64,000 nucleotides of DNA from Nocardioides sp. S-1144 (GCF_005954645.2 NZ_CP040695.2:2232001-2296000), one strand, 5' to 3'. Shown: positions 44,291 to 53,010, numbered from the stretch's first letter. Program-made: numbers and translations. The notes: a model not told the origin generated them from the sequence alone.

Positions 44291-46992
44291 GGGGTCGAGG
44301 GTGGCCGCGCGGTCGTGAACGACCAGGTGCCGCCGCTCCGGACGGGGTTGCCGAGCGCGTCGGTGGCCGTGATCGTCGCCGTGTGGCGCGTCGACGACGC
44401 CAGCGGCGCCGCCGGGGTGAAGGTGACCGTCCGGGTCGCGGCAGCGTACGAGGTGGTGCCGGCGACCGTGCTGCCGCCGGCGTCGCGCAGCACGACCGTC
44501 GGCCCGCTCGCCGGGGCCCGCGACAGCCGCGCGGAGATCGTGGTGCCGGTCGGCATCGACGTCGAGTCGACGAGCGGCGTGCGGTCGGTCAGCACCAGCG
44601 GGGAGGTGTCGGTCGTCGTGAACAGCACGTCGACGCCGTACGACGTGCGCTGGAAGCTGTTGTCGGGGAACTTGCCCGCGTCGGCGAAGACGCCGGCCGG
44701 CGGGGTCCCGAAGCCACCCTCGACCCGCAGCGGTGGCGCCTCGATGCCGGCCGACCAGAAGGCCCCGCCCTCCACGGCGAACCGGCCCTGGGGCGCGGTG
44801 TAGGACGCCACGTAGGTCTGCCCCGCGGCCACCGGCACCGAGCTCGAGAAGGACACCTGCTGCCACCCGGACGCCGTCTCGTCGGTGAAGGTCGCGGTCG
44901 CGAGCCGGGTGCCGGACGCCGTCCACAGCGAGCCGACGTGGGTGCCGCCGTTGCCGGCGCCCTTGTAGAAGCGGACGCCGGGCACGAAGCCGTCCATCGT
45001 CGGCCGGAACCGGATGCCGAGCTCGAGCGGATCGGTGTCGGTGGCGGCCGGCGTCCGGGGCACGGCGTCGCCGAGCAGCGAGCACGGGCAGCTCACCGTG
45101 AGCGAGCGGACGGCGGCGGCGCCGATGTTGGCGCTGTCGTCGACGGCGCGGACCTGCACCGGTGTGGATCCCTGGCCGTGCTGCCGGTAGGTCGCCGACC
45201 AGGACGTCGTCCCCGACGCCGGGTGCCACGACGCGCCGCCGTCGGCGGAGTACTCCACGCCGGCGACCCGGCCGCCGCCGGTGTCGGACGCGGTGCCGGT
45301 CACGGTCACCTGGACCCCGTTGGCCCGGGCCGCGCCCTCGGCGGGCGAGGAGATGACGACCGTGGGCCCCGTCGCGTCGTCCGACTCCACCGCGGCGACC
45401 AGCGGCGAGCCGAGGGTGGCGGGCTGCACGCCCATGTCGGCGAACAGGTTCACCTGCGCCTGCTGCATCCGCGGGTCGGCCGGCTCGGGCGCGAACGGGG
45501 AGTCGTGCTGCCCGTCCAGGCCCCAGGTCCACTGCACCGTGCCGGCGCCGAAGACCAGCGCCCGGCTCGGCGCGCGGTAGAGCGTGAGGTGGTGGGTCGT
45601 CGTGCCGGCCGCGACGGTGTTGCCGAAGTCCTGGAGGTACTCGGTCACCGGCCCGTTCGTCGTGGACAGGCGCACCAACCCCGGCGGACGGAACCCGTTG
45701 TCGACGTCCTCGTCGGACTCGTAGCCGACGGTGTGCGGCGCGAGGGCGACGCTGCCGCTGGTCTGGGTGGCGACCGAGGTGCCGCGCCAGAGCCGGTTCC
45801 GGCCCTCGGCCGCGGAGACGGTGAGCGGCAGGTCGCTGTAGTTGACCATGTACGCGGTGCCGGTCAGCGCGTTCTCCGGCACGCCTGCGCCCGCGCTCGG
45901 CGGCGCGTAGCGCGGGTCGCGCCAGGTGCCCGTCCACTCCGGCGACGGGTCGCTCTTGGAGCGGTCCCAGGTCTCCTTGTAGGACACCAGCGTCCGGTAC
46001 GGCGTGTGGCTCGCGTCGGCCGACGGCTCGTAGCGCGTCTTCCAGTAGACCTCGTTGCCGCTGAGGAACTGCAGGTGTACGCCGGCGTCGCGCGCCGTCT
46101 CGACGTTGGCGCGCTGCGCCTTGCTCCAGTACTCGTCGTGGCCGACGGACAGGAACACGTCGTGGTTCAGCAGGCGCGCGCCGGACCGGTCGGTGTCTAC
46201 CCCGGCGATGTAGCTGACGTCGTAGCCGTTCTTCTCGAGGAACCGGACCATCGGGTACTCGTTGGCGAAGTAGAAGTCGCGGCCGCCGGGACCGTCGCGG
46301 GTCAGCACCGGGCGGTTGTAGCTGATCTTGTAGGCGCGTCCGTTGGCGGCGCCGCGGTAGAAGTTCGAGCCGCCGTAGGTGTTGTAGGCCTGCCACGTGG
46401 GGTCGGAGGTCTGGAAGACGACGGCGGCGTCGCTCGCGTCGTCGCGGACGATGAAGGTGATGTGGCTGGCGTCGCGGTTGTCGGGCCGCTCGAGCCGGGC
46501 GACGTAGACGCCGGAGACGGCCGTGGTCGGGACGGTCCACGACGCCGAGACACCCCAGTTTCCGCAGTCGTAGAGCTCGGTGTCGAGGTCGGTGATGCAG
46601 GCAGGCTGCACCTGCGGGAGCGTTGCGGACGGGGTGATCCTCGCGACCTCGCGGGCGCCGGCGCCGTCGTAGTAGCCGGTGCGGTAGATCGTGATGCCGT
46701 AGGCCGTGGCGTCGGTGTCGATCTTGAAGTCGACCCGGTCGCCGAGGTCGACGCTGATCTCGGTGGCAAAGCCCTGGATCGAGGCGTCACCGGCGCCCTC
46801 GACGTCCCAGGTGCTCGCCGGGGTGCCCGGCTTGGTGTTCTCGCAGGCGACCGGGTTGCCACCGGGGCCGCAGGGCCCGGTGAGGGCGGAGGCCGCCGGG
46901 GCCACCACGGGTGCGAGGCCGACCGCGAGGAGGGCTGCCGCGGTCAGGCCGACCAGGAGCCGGGTCGTCGGGCGGATCGGGTGTTCAGGCAC
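44286..46992 (-). CDS. Giant secreted protein: dimethylformamidase-like domain plus DUF4082 module, 5' part
   Basis: A signal peptide (about 1-36, ending APAASA) leads into an exported protein. Residues 40 to about 560 match the large-subunit-like domain of N,N-dimethylformamidase (WDVEGAGDASIQGFATEISV, QAYNTYGGSNFYRG, FLSVGHDEYWSKAQR, LQFLSGNEVYWKTRYEP). An Ig-like segment follows, then a DUF4082 module from SCPCSLLGDAVPRTPAATDT to about residue 800 and a Big_5-type domain to WSFTTARPPS. With the shifted 3' part the product would be about 1,670 residues with four DUF4082 modules. It probably acts on or coats the cell surface; no sorting signal is seen. The ATG overlaps the GT2 gene end by 8 bp. 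Confidence 0.78.
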
Positions 46993-47875
46993 GGGAGCTC
47001 TCGTCTCTCAACCATGTGGTGTAGTCGCCGGCACGGACTGCGCGGCGACTCGATCGGCGGGCCAGGAGCGTGACTCCGAGGAAGACCGGGAGCCGCGGGG
47101 CGAGCCGGGGGCGGCGGGCGGCGAGCACCAGCAGCGACATCGGCGTCGTGGCGGAGTCGGCCCGTCGCGCGCCAGCGGCGCTGGCCTGGGTGACGCCGGT
47201 GGCGACGCGGCTGCGCCGGCGCAGCAGGTCGGCCAGCGAGCCCGGGGTCCGGACCTCGACGACGGAGTCCTCGATGACGCGGCGCTCGTCGTCGGTGAAC
47301 GCGTCGGAGACGACGAGGTCGTCGCTCATCAGCTCCGGCAGGGCGTCGACCCGCGCCTGGCCGGCCGCGCTCAGCGCGAACGCCCCGCGGCCGAACAGCC
47401 CGCTGCGGACCTGTGGCAGCTGCTCCCAGACGTCGTAGTACCACCGCACCAGCCGGGGCGTGCCGTCGTGCCGGAGCACCCGGCGCGGCGCCGTGGCCAT
47501 CGCGCCGCCGTCCAGCAGGGGCGCCACGAGCAGCAGCAGGTCGGCGCCGGTGAGCCGGACGTCGGCGTCGAGGTGGACCCGCGGGAAGACGCGGCACGCG
47601 GCGTTGCCGGCCCGCACCGCGGCCGCCTTCGACGGCGTCGCGAGCTCGATCACCCGCGCCTCCGGGTAGGCCAGCGCCGCCTGCGCGGCCGTGTCGTCGG
47701 TGCAGCCGTTGCAGACCACGACGACGTCGAGCAGGTCGGGCGGGACGCCGGTGCGCAGCGCGCCGAGCGTGCTGGCGATCCCCCGGCCCTCGTCGTGGGC
47801 CGGGACGACCACGCCGACCCTCGGGTGCTGGTCCCCTGCCGCCCCGCGCGCCGTGCCGGCGCGGTGGATGTCCAT
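46985..47875 (-). CDS. Glycosyltransferase family 2 protein
   Basis: A 296-residue GT-A transferase. VGVVVPAHDEGRGIASTLGA, VVVVCNGCTDDTAAQAALAY and VHLDADVRLTGADLLLLV (DAD metal site) define it. The C-terminal half has helices resembling a membrane-associated segment (SLLVLAARRPRLAPRLPVFL). It heads the long minus-strand operon. The ATG at 47875 is preferred; longer open frames upstream run through non-coding promoter sequence. Confidence 0.85.
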   Translation of the reverse strand: MDIHRAGTARGAAGDQHPRVGVVVPAHDEGRGIASTLGALRTGVPPDLLDVVVVCNGCTDDTAAQAALAYPEARVIELATPSKAAAVRAGNAACRVFPRVHLDADVRLTGADLLLLVAPLLDGGAMATAPRRVLRHDGTPRLVRWYYDVWEQLPQVRSGLFGRGAFALSAAGQARVDALPELMSDDLVVSDAFTDDERRVIEDSVVEVRTPGSLADLLRRRSRVATGVTQASAAGARRADSATTPMSLLVLAARRPRLAPRLPVFLGVTLLARRSSRRAVRAGDYTTWLRDESSRA

Positions 47876-47993
47876 GTCGCGTGTGCCCCTCGGTGTGCTC
47901 GGCGGTGTCCTCGGCCGTCCCTCGTGTCCCGAGGCCCGCAGCCTCCCCTCGTTGCCAGGCGCGACGGCCCGGGCACGACCTCGGTCGCCGAAT

Positions 47994-48010
47994 TTGGGGA
48001 GTGCCCCCGA
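47994..48010 (+). promoter_or_regulatory. 17-bp dyad operator, acetyltransferase promoter
   Basis: TTGGGGAGTGCCCCCGA, the closer of the two copies to a perfect dyad (TTGGGG-N5-CCCCGA). Its centre at 48002 lies exactly 50 bp before the ATG of the acetyltransferase gene, which may also be the transcription start. Confidence 0.6.
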
Positions 48011-48039
48011 CCGGCTCGGCCGCCCGCCCCCGCGTGCCG

Positions 48040-48045
48040 TGAGAT
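48040..48045 (+). promoter_or_regulatory. Candidate -10 box TGAGAT of the acetyltransferase gene
   Basis: TGAGAT ends 6 nt before the ATG at 48052. It departs from TANNNT at one of the most conserved positions and has no clear -35, so help from an activator at the dyad is plausible. Confidence 0.4.
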
Positions 48046-48051
48046 GGCCGC

Positions 48052-48720
48052 ATGCCTGCCGAGCCGCCCGCTGTCCTCCCCGCCATCGCGCCACCACCGA
48101 TGGCCGTCGAGGACGGGGCGCGCGTGGAGACGTCGGCCGAGGTGGAGGACGGGGCGGTGGTCGGGCGGGGCACCCGGGTCTGGCACCTGGCCCAGGTGCG
48201 GTCCGGGGCCCGGGTCGGCCGCGACTGCGTGGTCGGGCGCGGCGTCTACGTCGGTCCCGGTGCCGTGGTCGGTGACCGCTGCAAGATCCAGAACCACGCG
48301 CTCGTCTACGAGCCCGCCGTGCTCGAGGACGGCGTCTTCGTCGGGCCGGCCGTCGTCCTCACCAACGACGCCTACCCGCGCGCGGTCACCCCGGACGGTC
48401 GTCTCAAGGACGCCGACGACTGGACCGCCGTCGGCGTCCGGCTGCGGGAGGGCGCCAGCATTGGTGCGCGTGCCGTCTGCGTCGCCCCGGTCACGGTCGG
48501 CCGGTGGGCGCTGGTCGCGGCGGGCGCGGTCGTCGTCGACGACGTCCCGGACTTCGCGCTCGTCGCGGGGGCCCCCGCCCGGTTCCGCCGCTGGGTGGGT
48601 CACGCCGGCGTGCCCCTGGTCCCCGAGGGCGACGGTTCGTTCCGCTGTCCCGCCACGGGGCGGGGCTACACCGAGTCGGAGGGCCTGCTGCGCGAGGCGG
48701 GGCCGCCGGGCCCGTCGTGA
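48052..48720 (+). CDS. WbpD/WlbB-like UDP-sugar N-acetyltransferase
   Basis: A 222-residue left-handed beta-helix acetyltransferase. TRVWHLAQVRSGARVGRDCV, KIQNHALVYEPAVLEDGVFV and GPAVVLTNDAYPRAV match WbpD/WlbB, which acetylate the 3-amino group of UDP-GlcNAc3NA; the N-H of IQNHAL is the usual active-site pair. The C-terminal end (DGSFRCPATGRGYTE) resembles the zinc-ribbon-like tail of relatives but has only one Cys. It lies across a divergent promoter from the long operon holding its probable partner enzymes. Confidence 0.87.
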   Translation: MPAEPPAVLPAIAPPPMAVEDGARVETSAEVEDGAVVGRGTRVWHLAQVRSGARVGRDCVVGRGVYVGPGAVVGDRCKIQNHALVYEPAVLEDGVFVGPAVVLTNDAYPRAVTPDGRLKDADDWTAVGVRLREGASIGARAVCVAPVTVGRWALVAAGAVVVDDVPDFALVAGAPARFRRWVGHAGVPLVPEGDGSFRCPATGRGYTESEGLLREAGPPGPS

Positions 48721-48754
48721 CCCAGCGCCTTCCAGCGCCGTTTCTGAGAAGCGG

Positions 48755-48774
48755 TTTGACGTTCCTTTGACGTT
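48755..48774 (+). promoter_or_regulatory. Two 9-bp direct repeats, 11 bp apart, before the histidine kinase gene
   Basis: TTTGACGTT at 48755-48763 and again at 48766-48774, a period of exactly 11 bp (one helical turn). SARP-type activators bind direct repeats with this period just upstream of the promoter. The second copy also contains a TTGACG -35-like hexamer, but the nearest -10 (TTAGAT, 48793-48798) is about 20 nt away, longer than normal. Confidence 0.5.
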
Positions 48775-48824
48775 TGGTTCGCACCGTCGTCGTTAGATCC
48801 TCCTGAGCATCCGGGGGGACGCAC

Positions 48825-49856
48825 ATGAGCATCGATCTTGCATTCATCGCACCAGGTTCGAGTCGGCGGAGCCGGCTCCTCGACCCGCCGCCGACGACGG
48901 TCGTCGCGGTCGCGGTCGTCACCGTCGCCGCGCTGGCGGCCAGCCTCGTCGGGCACCCGTCGAGCGCGGGCTCCGGCTCCGAGCTGGCCCTGCGCTGGGG
49001 CCAGACCGAGCTGCTGCTCGGCGCCGCCGTGCTGGTGGTGCTGCGCCTGTCCCGGCGTCGCCGCGCCGACGGCGACGAGCCGGTCCCGGGCGCCGGTGGT
49101 GACGCCGGCGACCCCGACGCCCCTGCCGACCTCGCCGACCTGGGTGCCGCGTCGCGCCGCGCCCTGGCGGCCGAGGCCGCCCTGGGCCGCGACCAGGAGC
49201 GGTGGCACGAGCTGCGCGCCACCGTCACCGGGATCGCGCTCTCGCACCGGCTGCTCCACGACGGCGCCGCCGCGCTCCCGGCCGGCACCCAGGCGCGGCT
49301 CGCGCGGATGTACGACAGCGAGATCGGCCGCCTCGAGCGGCTGGTCTCCCCGGCGCACGACGAGGACCCGGCGTCCACCGTCGACCTCCACGACGTGATC
49401 GACCCGCTCGTGACCAGCCTGGAGGTCCGCGGCCACGCGGTCCGGTGGGCCGGGACGGCGCGACGGGTGGTCGCCCGCGCCGACGACGTCGCCGAGATGG
49501 TGCACGTGCTGCTGGAGAACGCCGTGGCGCACGGGTCCGGTCGCGAGGTCGCCGTCGAGGTCGTCGCCGCTGCCGGTCACCCCGCGGACCCCGGCGGAGC
49601 GGAGCGGGTCCACGTCGTGGTCAGCGACCACGGGCCCGGCGTCCCGCCCGCCCTCGCCGGCCGGGTCTTCGACCGCGGTGTGCGCGGCGAGCGCTCCCGC
49701 GGACACGGTCTCGGTCTCAACATCGCCCACCGGCTCGCCGCCGAGGCCGGCGGCCGTCTCTGGCTCGAGCCGGGTGGCCCCGGCTCCGGGGCGACCTTCG
49801 TGATCGACCTCGCCGCCGACGACCGGACCAGCCCGTGCCCCGCTCTCTCGGCCTGA
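48825..49856 (+). CDS. Sensor histidine kinase
   Basis: A 343-residue kinase. It has two transmembrane helices (about 24-43 and 60-75) with only a short loop between, so it likely senses within the membrane. The phospho-acceptor is in ERWHELRATVTGIALSHRLL (H128), and the ATPase domain follows: HVLLENAVAHGSGR (N box), SDHGPGVPPALAGRVFDRGV (G1/F) and SRGHGLGLNIAHRLAAEAGG (G2). The response regulator starts 22 bp inside its end. The stimulus is unknown; position suggests control of the polysaccharide locus. Confidence 0.86.
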   Translation: MSIDLAFIAPGSSRRSRLLDPPPTTVVAVAVVTVAALAASLVGHPSSAGSGSELALRWGQTELLLGAAVLVVLRLSRRRRADGDEPVPGAGGDAGDPDAPADLADLGAASRRALAAEAALGRDQERWHELRATVTGIALSHRLLHDGAAALPAGTQARLARMYDSEIGRLERLVSPAHDEDPASTVDLHDVIDPLVTSLEVRGHAVRWAGTARRVVARADDVAEMVHVLLENAVAHGSGREVAVEVVAAAGHPADPGGAERVHVVVSDHGPGVPPALAGRVFDRGVRGERSRGHGLGLNIAHRLAAEAGGRLWLEPGGPGSGATFVIDLAADDRTSPCPALSA

Positions 49857-50530
49857 CCCGCATCGTCCTCGTCGAGGACCACGCACTGTTCGCCGAGGCG
49901 CTCGACGTCGCGCTGACGCTCGAGGGCCACCAGGTGCAGCGCGTGTCGCCGACGTCGGGGCCGATGACCACGGCCCAGCTGGTCAACGCCGCGCTCCGCA
50001 GCCGGCCGCGGATCGTCCTGCTCGACCTCGACCTCGGCCCGGCCGGCGACGGCGTCCGGCTGATCACGCCGCTCGTCGACGCGTCGGTGGCGGTCGTCGT
50101 CGTGACCGCCTCGACCGACCGCGCCCGCTGGGGCGACTGCCTGCGCCAGGGCGCCCGCACCGTGCTCCCGAAGTCGACGCCGCTCAACACCATCCTGGCG
50201 ACGATCCGGCGGATCGGCGAGGGCCAGCGGGTGATGCCGCGCGAGGAGCGCGACCTCCTCGTCGCTGCGTTCCACGACGAGAACCGGTGGCTGCAGCACA
50301 CCCGGGAGCGGCTCGAGTCGCTCACGACGCGGGAGCGCGAGGTGCTCGCGCGGCTGATGGCCGGGCGGACGGTGCGGGAGATCGCCCGGGAGTCGTTCGT
50401 CTCCGAGGCGACCGTCCGGACCCAGGTGAAGTCGATCCTGTCGAAGCTCGAGGTGTCGTCGCAGATCGCCGCTGTCGGCGCCGCGATGAAGGCCCGGTGG
50501 CGACCCCCGGCCCTGCGTGACCGGCTGTGA
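49835..50530 (+). CDS. LuxR/NarL-type response regulator
   Basis: A 231-residue regulator. The receiver domain has E14/D15 (VLVEDHALFAEALDVAL), phospho-acceptor D64 (RIVLLDLDLGPAGDG), a Thr in VVVVTASTDRARW and the Lys in TVLPKSTPLN. The C-terminal helix-turn-helix reads LTTREREVLARLMAGRTVRE and SFVSEATVRTQVKSILSKLE. It starts at GTG inside the kinase gene, so the two are translated together. Dimeric LuxR regulators bind dyads, so it is one candidate for the 17-bp sites at 18282 and 47994. Confidence 0.85.
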   Translation: MPRSLGLTRIVLVEDHALFAEALDVALTLEGHQVQRVSPTSGPMTTAQLVNAALRSRPRIVLLDLDLGPAGDGVRLITPLVDASVAVVVVTASTDRARWGDCLRQGARTVLPKSTPLNTILATIRRIGEGQRVMPREERDLLVAAFHDENRWLQHTRERLESLTTREREVLARLMAGRTVREIARESFVSEATVRTQVKSILSKLEVSSQIAAVGAAMKARWRPPALRDRL

Positions 50531-50837
50531 GGAGGCCTCGCGCCGACGGGTCCCGCGTGGGTGTCACTCGGTTTGGGGATGCGCTCGCCGGTCGCGACGG
50601 GGCAGCGTGGAGGCTGCACGCGGCGGTCGGTCCGATCCCCCAGGAACCGGCCTTCGTCCGTGGTGCGCCGGGGCCTGCCTCTCCGAAGTCACCCACGGCG
50701 GCGGGACGGCAGGCTCCCGGTCCAGCCCTCCGGGACCTCCGCCGGTCCTCGCGGCCCACCGGGTCGCCGACGTCGTCTACGATCGATCAGCGGTCGGACC
50801 CGGGCCGCGCGGGTGGCAACGGCCGGGGAGAGGCATC
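50531..50837. other. 307-bp intergenic region before the SARP gene
   Basis: No convincing gene. It contains TTTGGGGA at 50572-50579, resembling half of the 17-bp dyad but lacking its other half. A -10-like TACGAT (near 50779) lies in front of the GTG start, and the segment is otherwise plain GC-rich DNA. Confidence 0.5.
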
Positions 50838-51587
50838 GTGCACCTGATCATGATCCGCATGCTCGGCGGCCTCGAGGTGCTGCGCCCCGACGGGGCGCTC
50901 GTCGAGCCGCGCGAGTGGCGCACGGGCAAGACCGCCGACCTCCTGCGGCTCCTGGCGCTCGAGAACGACCGGCCGGTCCGCGTCGGCAGCCTGCTGGCGA
51001 CGCTGTGGCCCGACGCCCCGGTCGCGCGCGCCCAGGGCAGCCTGCGCACGGCCAGCAGCCAGATCCGGCGGGCGATCGGGACGCACTGCGTCGTCCGCCA
51101 GCCGGACTCGCTCGTGCTGGAGGGCGCCTGGGTCGACGTCGGGCACTACCACCGCAACGGCGCCGACGCCGCGGCGGCGGCACGGGCCGGTGACCTCGAA
51201 CGGGTGCTGGCCCTGACCCGGATCGCCGAGCGGCACTACCGCGGCGACTTCCACGCCCACGACGACCTCGCCGCCTGGGCGGTCGCCGAGCGCGAGCGGT
51301 TGGCGCTGCGCCGCCACGACATGCTGTGCGACGCCGCCGACGCCGCGCTCGCCCTCGGGCGGCCGCGCGACGCGCTGGACTTCGCGAGCACGGCGGCCCG
51401 GGCCACCCCGTCGTCGGAGACCGCGCACCGCGCCCTGATGCGGGCCCACGCCGACCTCGGGGAGGTCGGGGCCGCGCTCCGGGTCTACGAGGGCTACCGG
51501 CGTCACCTGGCCGACGAGCTCGGCGCCGACCCGTCGGAGCAGACCCGGGCGCTGCACCTGGGCCTGCTCCGCGGCCGCGGCGACTGA
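50838..51587 (+). CDS. SARP-type (BTAD domain) transcriptional activator
   Basis: A 249-residue regulator. The winged helix (about 5-95) reads IRMLGGLEVLRPDGALVEPR, then TGKTADLLRLLALENDRPV and ARAQGSLRTASSQIRRAIG. The bacterial transcriptional activator domain (about 100-245) follows with LERVLALTRIAERHYRGDFH, DDLAAWAVAERERLALRRHD and ADLGEVGAALRVYEGYRRHL. There is no ATPase domain, so it is a small SARP. It may act through the 11-bp-spaced repeats before the histidine kinase gene. The GTG at 50838 is chosen for its GGGGAGAGG ribosome site; a longer in-frame extension upstream is not coding-like. Confidence 0.83.
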   Translation: MHLIMIRMLGGLEVLRPDGALVEPREWRTGKTADLLRLLALENDRPVRVGSLLATLWPDAPVARAQGSLRTASSQIRRAIGTHCVVRQPDSLVLEGAWVDVGHYHRNGADAAAAARAGDLERVLALTRIAERHYRGDFHAHDDLAAWAVAERERLALRRHDMLCDAADAALALGRPRDALDFASTAARATPSSETAHRALMRAHADLGEVGAALRVYEGYRRHLADELGADPSEQTRALHLGLLRGRGD

Positions 51588-51590
51588 GAC

Positions 51591-51606
51591 CACCTCAGAC
51601 GAGGTG
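51591..51606. terminator. Short hairpin between convergent genes
   Basis: CACCTC-AGAC-GAGGTG lies 3 bp after the SARP stop and includes the stop codon of the convergent small membrane protein gene. No U-tract is present, so termination is only a possibility. Confidence 0.35.
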
Positions 51607-51738
51607 CAGCTGCACCGCGGGCTGCTCCGTGCCCCGCGACTCGGCGTCCCCGCCCGCGCGGCTGCCGACCACGAGCAGGATCACCCCGACCACCACGACC
51701 AGCACCAGCACTGCACCAGCGATCATGCGTCCCGACAT
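51595..51738 (-). CDS. Small single-span membrane protein, 47 residues
   Basis: The product starts MSGRMIAGAVLVLVVVVGVI, with one transmembrane helix (about 5-23), and ends in a polar tail SRAGGDAESRGTEQPAVQLH. GGAGGAGCG precedes the ATG, a strong ribosome site, which together with the clear membrane helix supports a real gene. No function is known. Confidence 0.6.
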   Translation of the reverse strand: MSGRMIAGAVLVLVVVVGVILLVVGSRAGGDAESRGTEQPAVQLHLV

Positions 51739-51847
51739 CTCGCTCCTCCGTTCCGTAGGCGTCCCTCCAGTACAGGGGCTCGGCCGCGGCGGCACCACCT
51801 CCCGCCGGGTTGTCCGCGCCAGGCGGGCGCGGCGCGCGCCGACGACG

Positions 51848-52891
51848 TCAGGCCAGCAGCTCGGCCACCCGGCGCACCTCGGCGGGGTCGGTGAGGCTGA
51901 GCAGCAGCGTCGTGACCCCGGTCGACTCCCAGGCCGCGACCCGCTCCAGGACCTCGGACGGCGTGCCGACGATGTGCATGTCGTCGACGAGGTCGTCGGG
52001 GATCAGCGCGGTCGCCTCGTCGCGGCGTCCGGCCAGGTAGTGCGTCTGGACCTCCGCGGCCAGGGCCTCGTGACCCATCCGGACGAAGACCTGGTTGTGG
52101 AAGTTCGCCTCGGCGGCGCCCATCCCACCCATGTAGAGCGCGACCATCGGCTTGAGGGCGTCGAGCACCTGCTGCTTCTCCGCGGCCGAGCCGACCACCT
52201 GGAGGTGGCAGGTCGCGGCGATCTCGAAGGTCTCCCGCGTGCGCCGGGCGCCCGGCCGCGCGAAGCCCTCGTCGAGCCAGGGCTGGTACATCCCGGCCGA
52301 GCCGGGCGTGTAGAAGAGCGGGATCCAGCCGTCGGCGATCTCGGCGGTCTGGGCGACGTTCCGCGGCCCCTCGGCCCCGAGCCAGATCGGGACGTCGGAC
52401 CGCAGCGGGTGCACGATCGGCTTGAGCGGCTTGCCCAGGCCGACCGCCCCGGGACCGGCGTACGGCAGGGGGTGGTGCGGCCCGGCGTTGGTGACCGGGG
52501 CCTCCCGCGCGAGCACCTGGCGGACGATGTCGACGACCTCGCGGGTGCGGGCCAGCGGCTTCGCGAACGGCTCGCCGTACCAGCCCTCGACGACCTGCGG
52601 CCCGCTCACGCCCATGCCCAGCACCACGCGGCCGCCGCTGAGGTGGTCGAGGGTCAGGACGTGCATGGCGATCGAGGTCGGCGAGCGCCCCGACATCTGC
52701 ACGATCGAGGTGCCCAGCCGGACCCGGGAGGTCTCGCGCCCCCACCACGCCAGCGGCGTGAACGCGTCCGAGCCCCAGGCCTCCGCGGTGAAGATCGCGT
52801 CGAACCCCGACTCCTCCGCGGCGGCGACGAGCTCGGCGACACCCTCGGGCGGTCGCGCGCCCCAGTACCCCAGCTGCAGTCCCAGCTTCAT
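51848..52891 (-). CDS. LLM-class F420-dependent oxidoreductase
   Basis: A 347-residue luciferase-like TIM-barrel protein of the F420-dependent type. It contains LGLQLGYWGARPPEGVAELV, SGFDAIFTAEAWGSDAFTPL, RVRLGTSIVQMSGRSPTSIA, LTLDHLSGGRVVLGMGVSGP and DGWIPLFYTPGSAGMYQPWL. The substrate is unknown; relatives act on many small molecules in actinomycetes. The ATG at 52891 follows CAGAGT by 6 nt, a leaderless-like spacing. It is divergent from the XRE regulator gene. Confidence 0.87.
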   Translation of the reverse strand: MKLGLQLGYWGARPPEGVAELVAAAEESGFDAIFTAEAWGSDAFTPLAWWGRETSRVRLGTSIVQMSGRSPTSIAMHVLTLDHLSGGRVVLGMGVSGPQVVEGWYGEPFAKPLARTREVVDIVRQVLAREAPVTNAGPHHPLPYAGPGAVGLGKPLKPIVHPLRSDVPIWLGAEGPRNVAQTAEIADGWIPLFYTPGSAGMYQPWLDEGFARPGARRTRETFEIAATCHLQVVGSAAEKQQVLDALKPMVALYMGGMGAAEANFHNQVFVRMGHEALAAEVQTHYLAGRRDEATALIPDDLVDDMHIVGTPSEVLERVAAWESTGVTTLLLSLTDPAEVRRVAELLA

Positions 52892-52952
52892 GGGGTCACT
52901 CTGGCACGGCGCCGCGCGCACCGGCGCCCGCGCGATCGCGTCCACCGGCCGC

Positions 52953-52969
52953 GTTCACCGGTCGCGAAC
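52953..52969 (+). promoter_or_regulatory. ClgR-type box upstream of the XRE regulator
   Basis: GTTCAC-CGGTC-GCGAAC differs from a perfect GTTCGC-N5-GCGAAC dyad by one base. Its centre is 50 bp upstream of the ATG at 53011, so autoregulation or activation by a ClgR-family protein is likely. Confidence 0.6.
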
Positions 52970-52998
52970 AGCCCTTCCGGGCCGGCACCCGGGGCGCC

Positions 52999-53004
52999 TA
53001 GCCT
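52999..53004 (+). promoter_or_regulatory. -10 box TAGCCT of the XRE regulator
   Basis: TAGCCT is followed by 6 nt and then ATG; the preceding dyad fits an activator site at -50. Confidence 0.55.
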
Positions 53005-53010
53005 CCGGGC

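Noticed and set aside
50572..50589. Third copy of the 17-bp dyad before the SARP gene
   Set aside because: Only TTTGGGGA matches; the CCCCCGA half is missing and no -10 lies 29 nt downstream.
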